NCBI RefSeq assembly: GCF_013340305.1
Contig: NZ_BLVP01000043.1
Span: 124,001-188,000 of the forward strand
DNA length: 64,000 nucleotides
Source of the DNA: Desulfovibrio psychrotolerans
GTDB lineage: Bacteria; Desulfobacterota; Desulfovibrionia; Desulfovibrionales; Desulfovibrionaceae
Direction: 5' to 3'
Shown: piece after piece, positions 37,870 through 47,569 of the stretch
How the letters are laid out: each line of letters starts with the position of its first letter
Position numbering within the stretch: the first letter of the stretch is position 1
Translations under genes and position numbers: made by a program
The notes under the pieces: model-generated
Seen by the model: the letters and a program-made list of their open reading frames with translations, nothing else
Told to the model about the DNA's origin: nothing
Database searches by the model: none

Positions 37870-38631
37870 ATGGCATCTGCCACCCCTGTTTTCGGCATTA
37901 TTCCCGCCCGGTACGAGTCTTCCCGGTTTCCGGGCAAGCCCCTTGCAGACATTCTCGGCAAGCCCATGTTCTGGCATGTGTATACCCGTGCCCGGCAGTG
38001 CCCGCTGCTCACGCGCGTGGTACTTGCTACAGATGACCTGCGTATAGCCGATGCCGCGCGGGAGCACGGCGTGGAGTGCGTGATGACCCGGACGGATCAT
38101 CCCAGCGGCACCGACCGTGTGTACGAGGCAGCCTGCCTGCTGGGCGTGCCGGAAGACGCTGTGGTGGTGAACATTCAGGGCGATGAGCCTGCGCTGAACC
38201 CGCAGATGCTCACCCAGCTAGTCAGCCCCTTTACGCAGGATGCGGCGGTGCAGGTGAGCACGCTGGCGCAGTCCGTCTCTGTACAGGGGGCGCACAGCCC
38301 GGATGTGGTGAAGGTGGTGTGCTCCGCCAACGGTGACGCCCTGTATTTTTCGCGCGCGCCCATTCCCTTCTGCCGCGATGCGGACGCGGAAGGTCAGGCT
38401 GCTGGAGCCTATCACGGCCATATCGGGCTGTATGCCTTCCGCCTTGCGGCCCTGCGGCGGTTCACCGAGCTTGCACCCTCGCGGCTGGAGCAGACGGAAA
38501 AGCTGGAGCAGCTGCGGCTTTTAGAAAACAACATTTCCATCCGGGTGGTCATGACACAGCACAAGACGCATGGCGTTGACCGGCCGGAAGATATTGCCAC
38601 AATCCTCAACATGCTACGGGAGACACCCTGA
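37870..38631 (+). CDS. kdsB: 3-deoxy-manno-octulosonate cytidylyltransferase (CMP-KDO synthetase)
   Basis: Activates KDO as CMP-KDO for lipopolysaccharide core synthesis, in the cytoplasm. 253 aa, the usual length. The nucleotide-binding start [17 protein letters not shown], the [11 protein letters not shown] motif and [12 protein letters not shown] are all family signatures. A GGAGG lies a little far (about 13 bases) from the ATG at 37870. The stop overlaps the carA start by one base, so the two genes are translationally coupled. Confidence 0.96.
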   Translation: MASATPVFGIIPARYESSRFPGKPLADILGKPMFWHVYTRARQCPLLTRVVLATDDLRIADAAREHGVECVMTRTDHPSGTDRVYEAACLLGVPEDAVVVNIQGDEPALNPQMLTQLVSPFTQDAAVQVSTLAQSVSVQGAHSPDVVKVVCSANGDALYFSRAPIPFCRDADAEGQAAGAYHGHIGLYAFRLAALRRFTELAPSRLEQTEKLEQLRLLENNISIRVVMTQHKTHGVDRPEDIATILNMLRETP

Positions 38632-39755
38632 TGAAAGCCCTTTTGGCCCTTGAAGACGGCTTCGTACTGGAAGGCCGCTCGTTTACCGGGCCCGGTGAGG
38701 CGGGCGGCGAGGTTATCTTCAATACCGGCATGACCGGCTATCAGGAGATTCTGACCGACCCTTCCTACGCGGGACAGATGGTCTGCATGACGTATCCGCT
38801 CATCGGCAACTACGGCATCACCAAGGAAGATATGGAGTCGGGCAAGGTGCACTGCGCTGCGCTCATCGTCAAGGAGTGCTGCAAAACGCCCTCCAACTGG
38901 CGTTCTGTGGAGAGCCTGCCGGAGTATCTCAAACGCCACGGCGTGCTGGGTGTGGAAGGTATAGACACCCGCGCCCTGACCCGCCATATCCGCATTAACG
39001 GTGCCATGCGCGGGCTCATTTCCACGCAGGAACTGGACCCTGCCAAGCTGGTGGAACGCGCGCGCCAGCTGCCCTCCATGGAAGGGCAGAATCTGGTGGA
39101 GGGCGTGGCTCCCCAAAGCCCCTACGCGTGGGACGGCGAAAAGCCCGTGCCCGTGACGCTGACGGACGGAGAATACGCATGGCCCGGAACGGGGCCGCGC
39201 GTTGTTGTCTATGACTTCGGCATAAAGTGGAACATTCTGCGCCTGCTGAGCGAGCAGGGGTTTGACCTGCTGGTTGTGCCGCCCTTGTTTACGGCGGAAC
39301 AGGTGGCCAAGGTCAAGGCGGACGGCGTGTTCCTTTCCAACGGTCCCGGCGACCCGGCCACGCTGAAGGAAGAAATTGCCCAGATAACCAAGCTGGTGGA
39401 CATGCTGCCCGTGGCGGGCATCTGCCTTGGGCACCAGTTGCTCGGGCATGCCCTTGGCGGCACGACCAGCAAGCTGAAGTTCGGGCATCACGGGTGCAAT
39501 CATCCGGTCAAGGACCTTACCACCGGGCGCATTGAGATTTCTTCGCAGAACCACGGATTCTGTGTGGAATTGCAGAGCGACGATGTGGAAATAACGCACA
39601 TGAACCTGAATGATAATACGGTGGAAGGGATAGCGCACAAGACGAAAAAGGTCATTTCTGTGCAGCACCACCCGGAAGCCTGCCCCGGTCCCAACGATAG
39701 CCACTATTTCTTCCGCAGATTCCGTGATATGATGCAGGAAGGCGCGGGAGCCTAG
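38631..39755 (+). CDS. carA: Carbamoyl-phosphate synthase small (glutaminase) subunit
   Basis: 374-aa glutamine amidotransferase subunit that supplies ammonia to CarB for carbamoyl phosphate, used for arginine and pyrimidines. The N-terminal CarA-specific domain ([16 protein letters not shown]) is followed by a class I GATase with the nucleophile Cys in [17 protein letters not shown] and the His/Glu pair in [12 protein letters not shown]. It starts inside the stop codon of kdsB. carB is not adjacent. Confidence 0.97.
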   Translation: MKALLALEDGFVLEGRSFTGPGEAGGEVIFNTGMTGYQEILTDPSYAGQMVCMTYPLIGNYGITKEDMESGKVHCAALIVKECCKTPSNWRSVESLPEYLKRHGVLGVEGIDTRALTRHIRINGAMRGLISTQELDPAKLVERARQLPSMEGQNLVEGVAPQSPYAWDGEKPVPVTLTDGEYAWPGTGPRVVVYDFGIKWNILRLLSEQGFDLLVVPPLFTAEQVAKVKADGVFLSNGPGDPATLKEEIAQITKLVDMLPVAGICLGHQLLGHALGGTTSKLKFGHHGCNHPVKDLTTGRIEISSQNHGFCVELQSDDVEITHMNLNDNTVEGIAHKTKKVISVQHHPEACPGPNDSHYFFRRFRDMMQEGAGA

Positions 39756-39986
39756 CGACTGCCGGATTTTATTCCGCAGGCCGCTCAGAATGGTGGTGCA
39801 AGACGCGGGATATGTTCAGGTCCGGTTTATCCGGTTTTACCCTGTGGAGCAGAGATAACTGTGTGCAGGGGTGAACATTCCGCAGCAGTATGCCGCCGCT
39901 TCAGCGGTTCGTCAGCCCCGCCGTACTCGGGTGCCGCGCAGAAAGCCCGCGCGGTACCCGGAAGAACAGACCTTCTTGGAGCACCT

Positions 39987-40790
39987 ATGTCCGCGCAACT
40001 GACCAAGGCCCGACAACAACTCAATCAGATACGCACGCTCCTCAAGCAGGGGAAATATCAGCCTGCGGCGCAGGCGTATCATGATGCGCTGCTGACTTTT
40101 CTTAAAAATCCCCTGATGAAGGCGGAGAAGGAAGAGTTTCAGCGGCTGCTGGAAGACAATGCGCATAACCTGAACAACGACAAGGAGCTGCGTAAGGTTT
40201 TTCCGCTTATGATCCAGTACGAACCGGGCAAGGAACGGGAAGTGCTGGAGATTTTGAAGGAACTGCTTCAGGAGCTCATGAACGCTGCCGCCTCCGAGGC
40301 GCAGCTGATGATGAGCATGATGGAACAGCGCAGGCAGGCGGAGCTTGAACGCGGGCAGAAACTGCTGGACGAACGGCAGTATGATCAGGCCAACGCGGTG
40401 TTCAAGACGCTGGTGAACGAGTTTTCCAAAGACCCGGAGCTGAAGGCTGACATAGGTGACAGGTTTATCAAGGCCGGCCGCTATGAAGAGGCGTACGAAT
40501 ACCTTGCTGCAGCCATTGATGAAAGCCCGGAATCCATACACTTTTACAACCGTATAGGCATAGCCCTGCGCAAGCTGGGCAAGTTTGACGTGGCGGAAAA
40601 GTATTTTGCGCGGGCCGTGAAGTTTGCGGGCAGGGACCCCCACCTGTTCTTCAACCTGGGCCGCCTGTACGTGGACTGGCAACGCTGGGACAAGTGTGCC
40701 AAGGCTGCGTCCATGGCACTGAAGCTGAACCCGGACTTTGAGGAAGCCCGCAAGATGCTTACCTTTGCCACCAAGCGCATAGGGAAGTAG
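39987..40790 (+). CDS. TPR-repeat protein
   Basis: 267-aa soluble protein. The N-terminal half (about residues 1-130) is highly helical with LLKQGKYQPAAQAYHDALL and a long charged helix. The C-terminal half has at least three tetratricopeptide-like units (AGRYEEAYEYLAAAIDESPE, LGKFDVAEKYFARAVKFA, WQRWDKCAKAASMALKLNPD). No signal peptide. The start at 39987 has GGAG five bases upstream. It stands alone before a terminator. TPRs mediate protein contacts; the partner is unknown. Confidence 0.85.
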   Translation: MSAQLTKARQQLNQIRTLLKQGKYQPAAQAYHDALLTFLKNPLMKAEKEEFQRLLEDNAHNLNNDKELRKVFPLMIQYEPGKEREVLEILKELLQELMNAAASEAQLMMSMMEQRRQAELERGQKLLDERQYDQANAVFKTLVNEFSKDPELKADIGDRFIKAGRYEEAYEYLAAAIDESPESIHFYNRIGIALRKLGKFDVAEKYFARAVKFAGRDPHLFFNLGRLYVDWQRWDKCAKAASMALKLNPDFEEARKMLTFATKRIGK

Positions 40791-40828
40791 GGATCACGAA
40801 ACAACCCTGCTTTGCACCCGAAGAAAGC

Positions 40829-40865
40829 AAGGCCCCTGCCGGGAAATCCGGCAGGGGCCTTGTTT
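40829..40865. terminator. Strong bidirectional terminator
   Basis: aaggcccctgccgg / ccggcaggggcctt forms a perfect 14-bp stem with a 5-nt loop; T-rich tails lie on both sides. It serves the TPR gene and the convergent ilvD. Confidence 0.92.
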
Positions 40866-40890
40866 ATGTGTTCCGGTTCAGTCGTGCGGG

Positions 40891-42555
40891 CTACTTGTAC
40901 ACCGCTCCGCTTGCGGCGCTGCTGACCATGCGGCTGTAGCGGCGTAGCAGCGGGGAGGTTATTTCCTTCTCCAGCGGCTTCCACCCGGCGCGGCGTCTGG
41001 CAAGCTCGTCTTCATCCACCAGCAGGTTCAGCGTGCGTTCCGGGATGTTAATTTCTATGCGGTCGCCCTCGCGCACAAAGGCAATGGGGCCGCCGTCTGC
41101 TGCTTCGGGCGAAACATGGCCTATGGCCGCGCCGCGCGTGCCGCCGGAGAAGCGGCCGTCGGTGATGAGCGCCACGTCCGCACCAAGGCCGATACCCGCA
41201 ATGGCTGCGGTGGGCGAAAGCATCTCGCGCATGCCGGGGCCGCCGCGCGGGCCTTCGTAGCGGATGATGATGGCGTCGCCCTTATTGATTTTTCTGGCCA
41301 TAATGGCGTCGAAGGCGTCCTTTTCAGACTCGAACACCCGTGCCGTGGCGGTGCGGACCATCATTTCGGGCGCAACGGCAGACTGCTTGACCACTGCCCC
41401 TTCCGGCGCAAGGCTGCCGCGCAGGATGGCAATGCCGCCCTTCGGCGAGTAGGGCGAATCCACAGGACGGATGACCGTGGGATCAAGGTTTGCGGCACGG
41501 CACTCCGCAAGGTTTTCTGCCACGGTTTTACCGGTCACGGTGAGCGCGTCCAGATGGATGTGGTCTGCACGGCTGAGTTCGGCCATAATGGCGGGAATGC
41601 CGCCCGCGCGGTGCAGGTCCTGTATGTGCTGGTCGCCTGCAGGCGAGAGCTTGCACAGGTTGGGGGTGCGCCCGCTCACCTCGTTGAACATGTCCAGAGA
41701 AATGGGCAGGCCCGCTTCGCGGAACACGGCGGGCAGGTGCAGCACAGTGTTGGTGGAGCAGCCAAGTGCCATGTCTACTGCCATGGCATTTGCCACGGCC
41801 TTTTCGGTAACGATGTCGCGGGGACGGATGTTGCGTTCCAGCAGTTCCATCACCTTCATGCCTGCTGTTTTGGCAAGGCGCACGCGCGCCGCACTGGTGG
41901 CGGGGGTGGTGCCGTTGCCCGGCAGGGCAAGGCCGATCGTCTCGGAAAGACAGTTCATGGAGTTGGCCGTGAACATGCCCGCGCAGGAGCCGCAGCCGGG
42001 GCAGGCGGTTTCTGTCAGGTCTTCCAGTTCTGCCTCGGACATGGTGCCCTGCTTGACGCGCCCCACGGCCTCGAAAACGGTGATAAGGTCTGAGCGCACG
42101 CCCGATTTTTCCCCCGCGTACATGGGGCCGCCGCTGACCATGATGGAAGGGATGTTCAGTCGCAGCATGGCCATGAGCATGCCGGGTACGGACTTGTCGC
42201 AGTTGGGGATGAAGACCAGCGCGTCAAAGGGATGGGCGGTGGCCATAATCTCTATGGAATCGGCGATGAGTTCGCGGCTGGGCAGCGAAAAATACATGCC
42301 CTCGTGGTTCATGGCCAGCCCGTCGCATACGGCAATGGCCGGAAACGCCACGGGGGTGCCGCCTGCCATGCGCACGCCGGCCTTTACCGCATCGGCAATG
42401 GTGTTCAGGTGGATGTGGCCTGGAACGATTTCGTTGGCCGAGTTCACCACGCCCACGAGGGGGCGGTTCATCTCTTCTCGGGTCATCCCCAGGGCGTAAA
42501 GCAGCGAGCGGTGCGGCGCTTTTTCCAGCCCGTGGGTCATTTTTTTGCTACGCAT
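40891..42555 (-). CDS. ilvD: Dihydroxy-acid dehydratase
   Basis: Third shared step of isoleucine, leucine and valine synthesis; dehydrates dihydroxy acids to keto acids. 554 aa, standard length. Iron-sulfur cluster cysteines are visible in [11 protein letters not shown] and [18 protein letters not shown]-terminal [20 protein letters not shown] and the C-terminal [19 protein letters not shown] are typical. Located downstream of ftsX on the same strand after a 205-bp gap in which no gene is seen. Confidence 0.97.
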   Translation of the reverse strand: MRSKKMTHGLEKAPHRSLLYALGMTREEMNRPLVGVVNSANEIVPGHIHLNTIADAVKAGVRMAGGTPVAFPAIAVCDGLAMNHEGMYFSLPSRELIADSIEIMATAHPFDALVFIPNCDKSVPGMLMAMLRLNIPSIMVSGGPMYAGEKSGVRSDLITVFEAVGRVKQGTMSEAELEDLTETACPGCGSCAGMFTANSMNCLSETIGLALPGNGTTPATSAARVRLAKTAGMKVMELLERNIRPRDIVTEKAVANAMAVDMALGCSTNTVLHLPAVFREAGLPISLDMFNEVSGRTPNLCKLSPAGDQHIQDLHRAGGIPAIMAELSRADHIHLDALTVTGKTVAENLAECRAANLDPTVIRPVDSPYSPKGGIAILRGSLAPEGAVVKQSAVAPEMMVRTATARVFESEKDAFDAIMARKINKGDAIIIRYEGPRGGPGMREMLSPTAAIAGIGLGADVALITDGRFSGGTRGAAIGHVSPEAADGGPIAFVREGDRIEINIPERTLNLLVDEDELARRRAGWKPLEKEITSPLLRRYSRMVSSAASGAVYK

Positions 42556-42760
42556 TCGCGGTGCCCCTGCGGTACCTATGTACCCTGTCTTGCGGCGTTG
42601 TGCCTGTTTGCATGCTGTTCACACGGGTGTGCTGTATGCCGCCGTATGCCGCAGCCCCATCGGTAAATCCGTTCCGGGCCTGCATGGCTTATGCATGCTG
42701 CGCTGTGCCGTGTATGAACAGCCTGCGGAAATAAACGTTCCTACATCTGTCTGCGTCAAC

Positions 42761-43663
42761 CTAGTTCCGTACAGCCAGCCAACTGCTGACAAAGCCCACC
42801 AGCGCGGGCACCGCCACCAGCAGCACGCTCTGTTCGAAGGGCAGAAAACTCAGCTCCACGAACAACGGGGAAAAATTGAGTACATCTTTCAGGGCGTACC
42901 ATGCAACCCACAGCAGGCACAGAGCGCATATGCCGCCCACAGCCCCCTGCAGCGCTCCGCTGATGAGCAGTGGCAGGCGTATGAACCAGTTGCGCGCGCC
43001 CACCAGTTGCAGGATGTCTATCTCGTCCCTGCGGCTGATGAGGGAAAGCTTGATGGTGTTGCCCACCACCAGTGCAAGGACGAACCCCAAAAAGCCGATA
43101 ACCGGCCACATGATAACCCCTGCAAAGGCGTTCCATGCGCGGGCAAGGTCGTCGCGCAGCGGATTGGCGCGCACGTTTTCCACGCTGGGGAGGTTTTCCA
43201 GATATTCGCGTGTCTCGCGCATCCATGTTTCCGTGTCCGGGTCACGCGGGGCAAAACGCAGCATGGCGGTGGGGGGCAGGGGGTTGCGCTCCTTGAGCCA
43301 GCCGGAGTGGGAGGTAAGTTGCCTGCCGCCTTTGCCTTCTGCGGCGCGGGCGTGCTCCATGAGGGATTTGAGGGCTTCTTCCGGTGTGTAGGTGCGCATT
43401 TCCACCAGCCACGGCAGGTGGCGCATCTCATCCCAGCGCGAGCGCACAAGGTCCATGCCCGTGTCTGCACGCCAGAAGACCTGATAGACCACATCGCCGC
43501 GCACCACGTTCAGTTCCTTGTTCAGGTTGCTGAAGCCCAGCAGGAACAGGCCGGAAAGAAAGGTGACCAGCGTAACGGCTGCCAGCGTGAGCAACTGCGC
43601 CCACGGGTGCTGCCCGAAGTCGCGGAACCCGCGCCCGATGAGTTTGAGGATAACGGCCATCAT
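42761..43663 (-). CDS. ftsX: Cell division protein FtsX
   Basis: 300-aa membrane partner of FtsE, of the FtsX/MacB permease family. One N-terminal transmembrane helix, an extracytoplasmic domain (about residues 55-165), and three further helices in the C-terminal half. FtsEX regulates peptidoglycan hydrolases at the septum. The ATG at 43663 follows GGGAGG by eight bases and overlaps the ftsE stop by four bases. Confidence 0.93.
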   Translation of the reverse strand: MMAVILKLIGRGFRDFGQHPWAQLLTLAAVTLVTFLSGLFLLGFSNLNKELNVVRGDVVYQVFWRADTGMDLVRSRWDEMRHLPWLVEMRTYTPEEALKSLMEHARAAEGKGGRQLTSHSGWLKERNPLPPTAMLRFAPRDPDTETWMRETREYLENLPSVENVRANPLRDDLARAWNAFAGVIMWPVIGFLGFVLALVVGNTIKLSLISRRDEIDILQLVGARNWFIRLPLLISGALQGAVGGICALCLLWVAWYALKDVLNFSPLFVELSFLPFEQSVLLVAVPALVGFVSSWLAVRN

Positions 43664-44433
43664 CGCCTGCGCCTCCCGTGGGCTGTGCGGCCATCTGGCA
43701 TGGTGAGCGGGCCTATGGCGCAGGTGTCATCGTCGTCCGTACAGTTTTCTATGATGGCGCCGGGCCAGTTGGCCTCGGTAATCTTGCCATCGTCCAGCCG
43801 CAGCAGCTTTGCCTTGGGGTGGCGTGCCAGCAGGTCGCGGCTGTGGGTGGCAAGCACCACGGTGGTGCCGTAGGAATGGAACTGTTTGAAGATATCCATC
43901 ATGCGCATGGAAAGTTCGGGGTCCAGGTTGCCTGTGGGTTCATCCGCCAGCAGAATCTGCGGGTTGACCACGATGGACCGCGCCACGGCCACGCGCTGCT
44001 GTTCGCCGCCGGAAAGTTCACCGCAGGGGGTGTCTATGCGGTTTTCCAGCCCCAGCCCGCGCACCACGGCGCGCACTCTGCGGTCTATGTGCTGGGCGGG
44101 CAGGCAGCGCACTTCCAGCGCTATGGCAATGTTCTGGTACACGCTGCGGTGCGGCAGAATCTTGAAGTCCTGAAAGACCACGCTCACCTGCCGACGCAGC
44201 AGCGGCACTTGGCGGGGTTTGAGCTTGTTCAGGTTGAATCCCGCCACCTCCACGCTGCCGCGTTGCACGGGCAGCGAGGCATACAGCAGGCGCAGCAGTG
44301 TTGTCTTGCCCGCCCCGGAAGGGCCGGAAAGAAACAGAAAATCGCCCTTTTCCAGTTCAAAGGAGCAGTTCTTCAGCGCCCAGTGCGAACCGAAGTTGTG
44401 CGAGAGATGGTGTACCTTGAGCATGCTTTCCAT
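43660..44433 (-). CDS. ftsE: Cell division ATP-binding protein FtsE
   Basis: 257-aa ABC ATPase. Walker A GPSGAGKTT, Q-loop VVFQDFKILP, signature LSGGEQQRVAVARS, Walker B QILLADEPTG and the H-loop in LATHSRD are intact. Compared with the usual 220-230 aa it has a C-terminal extension of about 30 residues ending in an arginine run. A second ATG nine bases downstream of 44433 (MLKVHHL) is an alternative start. Forms the ftsEX pair with a 4-bp overlap. Confidence 0.95.
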   Translation of the reverse strand: MESMLKVHHLSHNFGSHWALKNCSFELEKGDFLFLSGPSGAGKTTLLRLLYASLPVQRGSVEVAGFNLNKLKPRQVPLLRRQVSVVFQDFKILPHRSVYQNIAIALEVRCLPAQHIDRRVRAVVRGLGLENRIDTPCGELSGGEQQRVAVARSIVVNPQILLADEPTGNLDPELSMRMMDIFKQFHSYGTTVVLATHSRDLLARHPKAKLLRLDDGKITEANWPGAIIENCTDDDDTCAIGPLTMPDGRTAHGRRRR

Positions 44434-44493
44434 GACATTCCGCTTGGGCAGTGGCCTTGTGGTCCGTTACGGTTGCTTTACGCAACGTGAAAC

Positions 44494-44518
44494 GGGAGCC
44501 TGCACGGTACAGGCTCCC
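44494..44518. terminator. Hairpin between nrdJ and ftsE
   Basis: gggagcctg / caggctccc is a perfect 9-bp stem with a 7-nt loop, about 90 bp downstream of the nrdJ stop. On the minus strand it is followed by gtttc, so it may be a weak terminator for nrdJ. Confidence 0.5.
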
Positions 44519-44609
44519 GGCCGGGATTTCAAGCAGAGTCGGCCATCTCTTTGCGGCAGCATGGCAACCTGCTGCGTCGCATCGGGGTGCCGTTATCAGT
44601 GACGGTCTG

Positions 44610-46865
44610 TTAGCCGCACTTGGTAAACCCGCAGGCATAGCACTTATGGCAGCCTTCCTCGAATACCAGTTCCTGCCCGCAGTCCGGGCAGAGCTGTTTG
44701 GAAAGCCCGTTGGCACTGTGCACCGGAACGCGGGATTTGAGGTAGCGGTTTTCCAGCACCCATGCAATGGCGTCCGGAATGGAGAGCAGCAGGCCTTTTT
44801 TCTGGAACACGGGGTGTTCGCCGCCAATGCCCTTAAGCTGCTGCACAATGTCTTCCGGCTCCACGCCCACCCGCAGGCACAACGAAACCAGCCTGCCTAT
44901 GGCCTCCGCCTTGGCGGTGATGGACCTGCCGGATTTGCCGATGGTGGCGAACAGCTCAAAGGGTTTTCCTTCCACCTCGTTGACGGTGACATACAGCACG
45001 CCAAGGCCCGTGGGCACCTTTTGGGTGAAGCCGTAAACAATGTCCGGACGGTCGCGCTTGGGACCGCCGGGGGCATGCGGCTTGCCGTCTCTGGGTTCAT
45101 CGTCCTTTTTGCTGGAATCGCCCGTGCACAGCACCTGCGAGGAGAGGCAGCCGTCGCGGTAGACGGTAACGCCCTTGCAGCCCTGCTCGTAGGCCATCCA
45201 GTAGATATTGCGGATATCGTCCACCGTGGCGTCGTGCGGCAGGTTCACGGTCTTGGAAACGGCGTTGTCCGTGTATTGTTGAAAGGCGGCCTGCATCTTG
45301 AGATGGTACACGGGTTCTATGTCCATGGCGGTGACAAAGACCTTGCGCAGGGAGTCGGGCAGTATGTCCGCCATCTGGCGAACAGACCCCTTGGCGGCAA
45401 TGGATTCCATGAGCTTCTGCGACCAGCAGCCTTCTTCGCGCAGGGCGGCTTCGAAATAGGGGTTGGTTTCCACGAGCCGTTCGCCGTCCATGACGTTGCG
45501 CGCGAAGGAGAGCGCGAACAGCGGCTCAATGCCGGAGGAGCATCCGGCGATGATGGAAAGCGTTCCCGTGGGGGCTATGGTGGTGATGGTGGCGTTGCGG
45601 AAGGGCCCGAGGCCGCGTTCTGCGTAGACGGATTCTGCATAGGCGGGAAATTCGCCGCGCTCTTTGGCAAGCTGGCGGGAGGCCGCGCGGCCTTCTTCCA
45701 GCACAAATTCCATAACCCGTTCGGCAAGGTGCACGGCTTCCTGACTGTTGTAGGGAATGCGCAGCTGATACAACAGGTCGGCCCAGCCCATGACGCCGAG
45801 GCCGATCTTGCGGTTCATGCGCACCATTTCGGTGATGCGTTCCAGCGGGAACTGCGAGGCGTCGATGACGTTATCCAGAAACCGCACCGCGAGGTGGATG
45901 ATGCGGCGCAGCTCGTCCCAGTCAACGCCTGCGTCCTTTTCCGGGGCAAAGACCTTGGCGAGGTTTACGGAGCCGAGGTTGCATGCCTCGTACGGGAGCA
46001 GCGGCTGTTCTCCGCAGGGGTTGGTGGATTCTATCTCGCCCAGCGTGGGGGTGGGGTTGTCGCGGTTTATGCGGTCCAGAAACACAATGCCGGGGTCGCC
46101 GCTTTCCCACGCCTTGCGCACCAGCAGTTCAAAGACCTCGCGGGCGTTCAGCCTGCCGCGTTCGCGCTTGGTATGCGGAGCGATGAGGGGGTATTCCTCG
46201 TTCTTCTCCACAGCCTTCATAAAGTCTTCGGTTAGTGCCACGGAAAAGTTGAAGTTGTTGAATTCGCCCTCGCGTTCTTTGGCGCGGATGAATTCCAGAA
46301 TGTCCGGATGGTCCACGCGCAGAATGCCCATGTTGGCCCCGCGCCGGGTGCCGCCCTGTTTAATCTGTTCCGTGGCGGTGTTGAAAATGCGCAAAAAGGA
46401 GACGGGGCCGGAGGCAACGCCGCCCGTGGAGCCTACGCGGGCTTCCTTGGGGCGCAGGCGGGAAAAGGAGAATCCGGTGCCGCCGCCGGACTTGTGGATC
46501 ATGGCGGCAAACTTTACGGCATCAAAAATCTCTTCGATGGAGTCGCCCACGGGCAGCACGAAGCAGGCGGAAAGCTGGCCCAGATCGGTGCCTGCGTTCA
46601 TCAGCGTGGGAGAATTGGGCAGAAACTTCCATTCGGTCATCAGATCGTAGAACTGGCGGGCCAGAGTCTCTGCGGGCACAGTGCTCTTGGGGTATTTGTT
46701 CTCTTCCTCCGCAATGGAGGAGGCAACGCGCCAGAACATCTGCGTGGAGTTTTCCACGGGCTTGCCGTCTCCGCCCTTGCGGTAATAGCGCTTGGAAAGA
46801 ACAATCTCCGCGTTGGTGTTTATTTCCACGGGTTTCAGATCTGCCGGAAGTGTCGGTTCTGCCAT
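44610..46865 (-). CDS. nrdJ: Adenosylcobalamin-dependent (class II) ribonucleoside-diphosphate reductase
   Basis: Makes deoxyribonucleotides with a B12-derived radical, independent of oxygen. 751 aa. Catalytic and substrate-binding segments are visible: NSPTLMNAG, ACFVLPVGDSIEEI, STNPCGEQPLLPYEACNLGS (NPCGE redox/catalytic motif), and APTGTLSIIAGCSSGIEP. The C-terminus has a zinc-ribbon-like CPDCG and CHKCYACGF, with cysteines that in this family re-reduce the active site. The start at 46865 (MAEPTLP) has AGGA nine bases ahead; the frame begins at 46883. The upstream region is unusually AT-rich, fitting a promoter, but no clear NrdR box was seen. Confidence 0.96.
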   Translation of the reverse strand: MAEPTLPADLKPVEINTNAEIVLSKRYYRKGGDGKPVENSTQMFWRVASSIAEEENKYPKSTVPAETLARQFYDLMTEWKFLPNSPTLMNAGTDLGQLSACFVLPVGDSIEEIFDAVKFAAMIHKSGGGTGFSFSRLRPKEARVGSTGGVASGPVSFLRIFNTATEQIKQGGTRRGANMGILRVDHPDILEFIRAKEREGEFNNFNFSVALTEDFMKAVEKNEEYPLIAPHTKRERGRLNAREVFELLVRKAWESGDPGIVFLDRINRDNPTPTLGEIESTNPCGEQPLLPYEACNLGSVNLAKVFAPEKDAGVDWDELRRIIHLAVRFLDNVIDASQFPLERITEMVRMNRKIGLGVMGWADLLYQLRIPYNSQEAVHLAERVMEFVLEEGRAASRQLAKERGEFPAYAESVYAERGLGPFRNATITTIAPTGTLSIIAGCSSGIEPLFALSFARNVMDGERLVETNPYFEAALREEGCWSQKLMESIAAKGSVRQMADILPDSLRKVFVTAMDIEPVYHLKMQAAFQQYTDNAVSKTVNLPHDATVDDIRNIYWMAYEQGCKGVTVYRDGCLSSQVLCTGDSSKKDDEPRDGKPHAPGGPKRDRPDIVYGFTQKVPTGLGVLYVTVNEVEGKPFELFATIGKSGRSITAKAEAIGRLVSLCLRVGVEPEDIVQQLKGIGGEHPVFQKKGLLLSIPDAIAWVLENRYLKSRVPVHSANGLSKQLCPDCGQELVFEEGCHKCYACGFTKCG

Positions 46866-47172
46866 GGGGTGATATCCTAACATATTAAAATAGTTTATTA
46901 TTATTTCAGGCCCTTGTGCCCTGTACTAGGAAACATTCTTATCCCAACCACACCTGAAAATCTACACTCTTTTTAGATAATGTGTATCTCCTGCCACGGC
47001 GGCGGGTTAGGTGAGCGAGCGCAGCCGCCCTGCGCGCTAGCGAGAGGACTCTGTTTTTTGACTTCAGTCCCGGCTTTGCAGGTATGCGGTTTGTCAGAAA
47101 GCGAGGGGGCAGCGGTCTGAGCCGTGCTAACGCGGTATTTTCAATCCCAGTAGGGAACCCTGAAGGCACAGC
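46866..47172. other. Intergenic region with dispersed repeat element
   Basis: No gene seen in the 377-bp gap between nrdJ and hipB. It holds the AT-rich nrdJ leader (46870-46915) and a 61-bp element at 47037-47097 that recurs in altered form at 52302-52379. Confidence 0.6.
47037..47097. repeat. Dispersed repeat element, copy A
   Basis: Shares with 52302-52379, in the same order and orientation, tagcgaga, then gttttttgacttcag (15 of 15), cggcttt and cggtttgtcag (11 of 11), with different spacer lengths. The two copies flank the hipBA-cooC-cooS segment. Confidence 0.7.
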
Positions 47173-47201
47173 TTGACCAGACCATGTTTTATGCCTACTA
47201 T
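47173..47201 (+). promoter_or_regulatory. Promoter of hipBA
   Basis: ttgacc at 47173-47178, a 17-bp spacer and tactat at 47196-47201, about 40 bp upstream of the hipB ATG. Confidence 0.7.
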
Positions 47202-47219
47202 TCTGGTCACAATAATAGT
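47197..47219. promoter_or_regulatory. Candidate HipB operator
   Basis: actatt-N11-aatagt inverted repeat overlapping the -10 element and start site of the hipBA promoter, where an autorepressing antitoxin would bind. Confidence 0.55.
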
Positions 47220-47242
47220 TACAGACAATAAAAGTTGGCGTT

Positions 47243-47569
47243 ATGGCAAACAGACCCCCCATTTCAGTAAGGCGCGGACTCATTCGTTTGGGTGCAGACA
47301 TTAAGGCAGCCCGCCTGAGGCGTGGCCTGAAAATGGAGATTGTTGCCGAACGGGCAGGGATAAGCCGCGAGACCTTGGCGAAGATTCAAAAGGGAGATCC
47401 GGGTGTGGCTATTGGGAACTACGCCTCGGTCATTTTTGCCCTTGGGCTCGGAACTTCGTGGATGAACTTGGCAAGTATAGGGGAAGATGCGGTGGGTCAA
47501 AGCCTGGACGAACAGCGCATCCCCAAACGCGCTCGTTCGAAAACCATCGGGCAGGTGACACGTGCCTAA
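47243..47569 (+). CDS. hipB: HipB-like antitoxin, XRE family
   Basis: 108-aa DNA-binding protein with a helix-turn-helix at about residues 20-75 (GADIKAARLRRGLKMEIVAE, AGISRETLAKIQKGDPGVAIG). The C-terminal 30 residues are basic. It overlaps the hipA start by eight bases. In this family HipB binds and neutralises the kinase HipA and represses the operon. Base composition is visibly lower in GC than its neighbours, as is that of hipA, which fits acquisition by transfer. Confidence 0.85.
   Translation: MANRPPISVRRGLIRLGADIKAARLRRGLKMEIVAERAGISRETLAKIQKGDPGVAIGNYASVIFALGLGTSWMNLASIGEDAVGQSLDEQRIPKRARSKTIGQVTRA

Noticed and set aside
44451-46235. 594-aa open frame on the plus strand
   Set aside because: Antisense to nrdJ, which is clearly coding; no recognisable motif.
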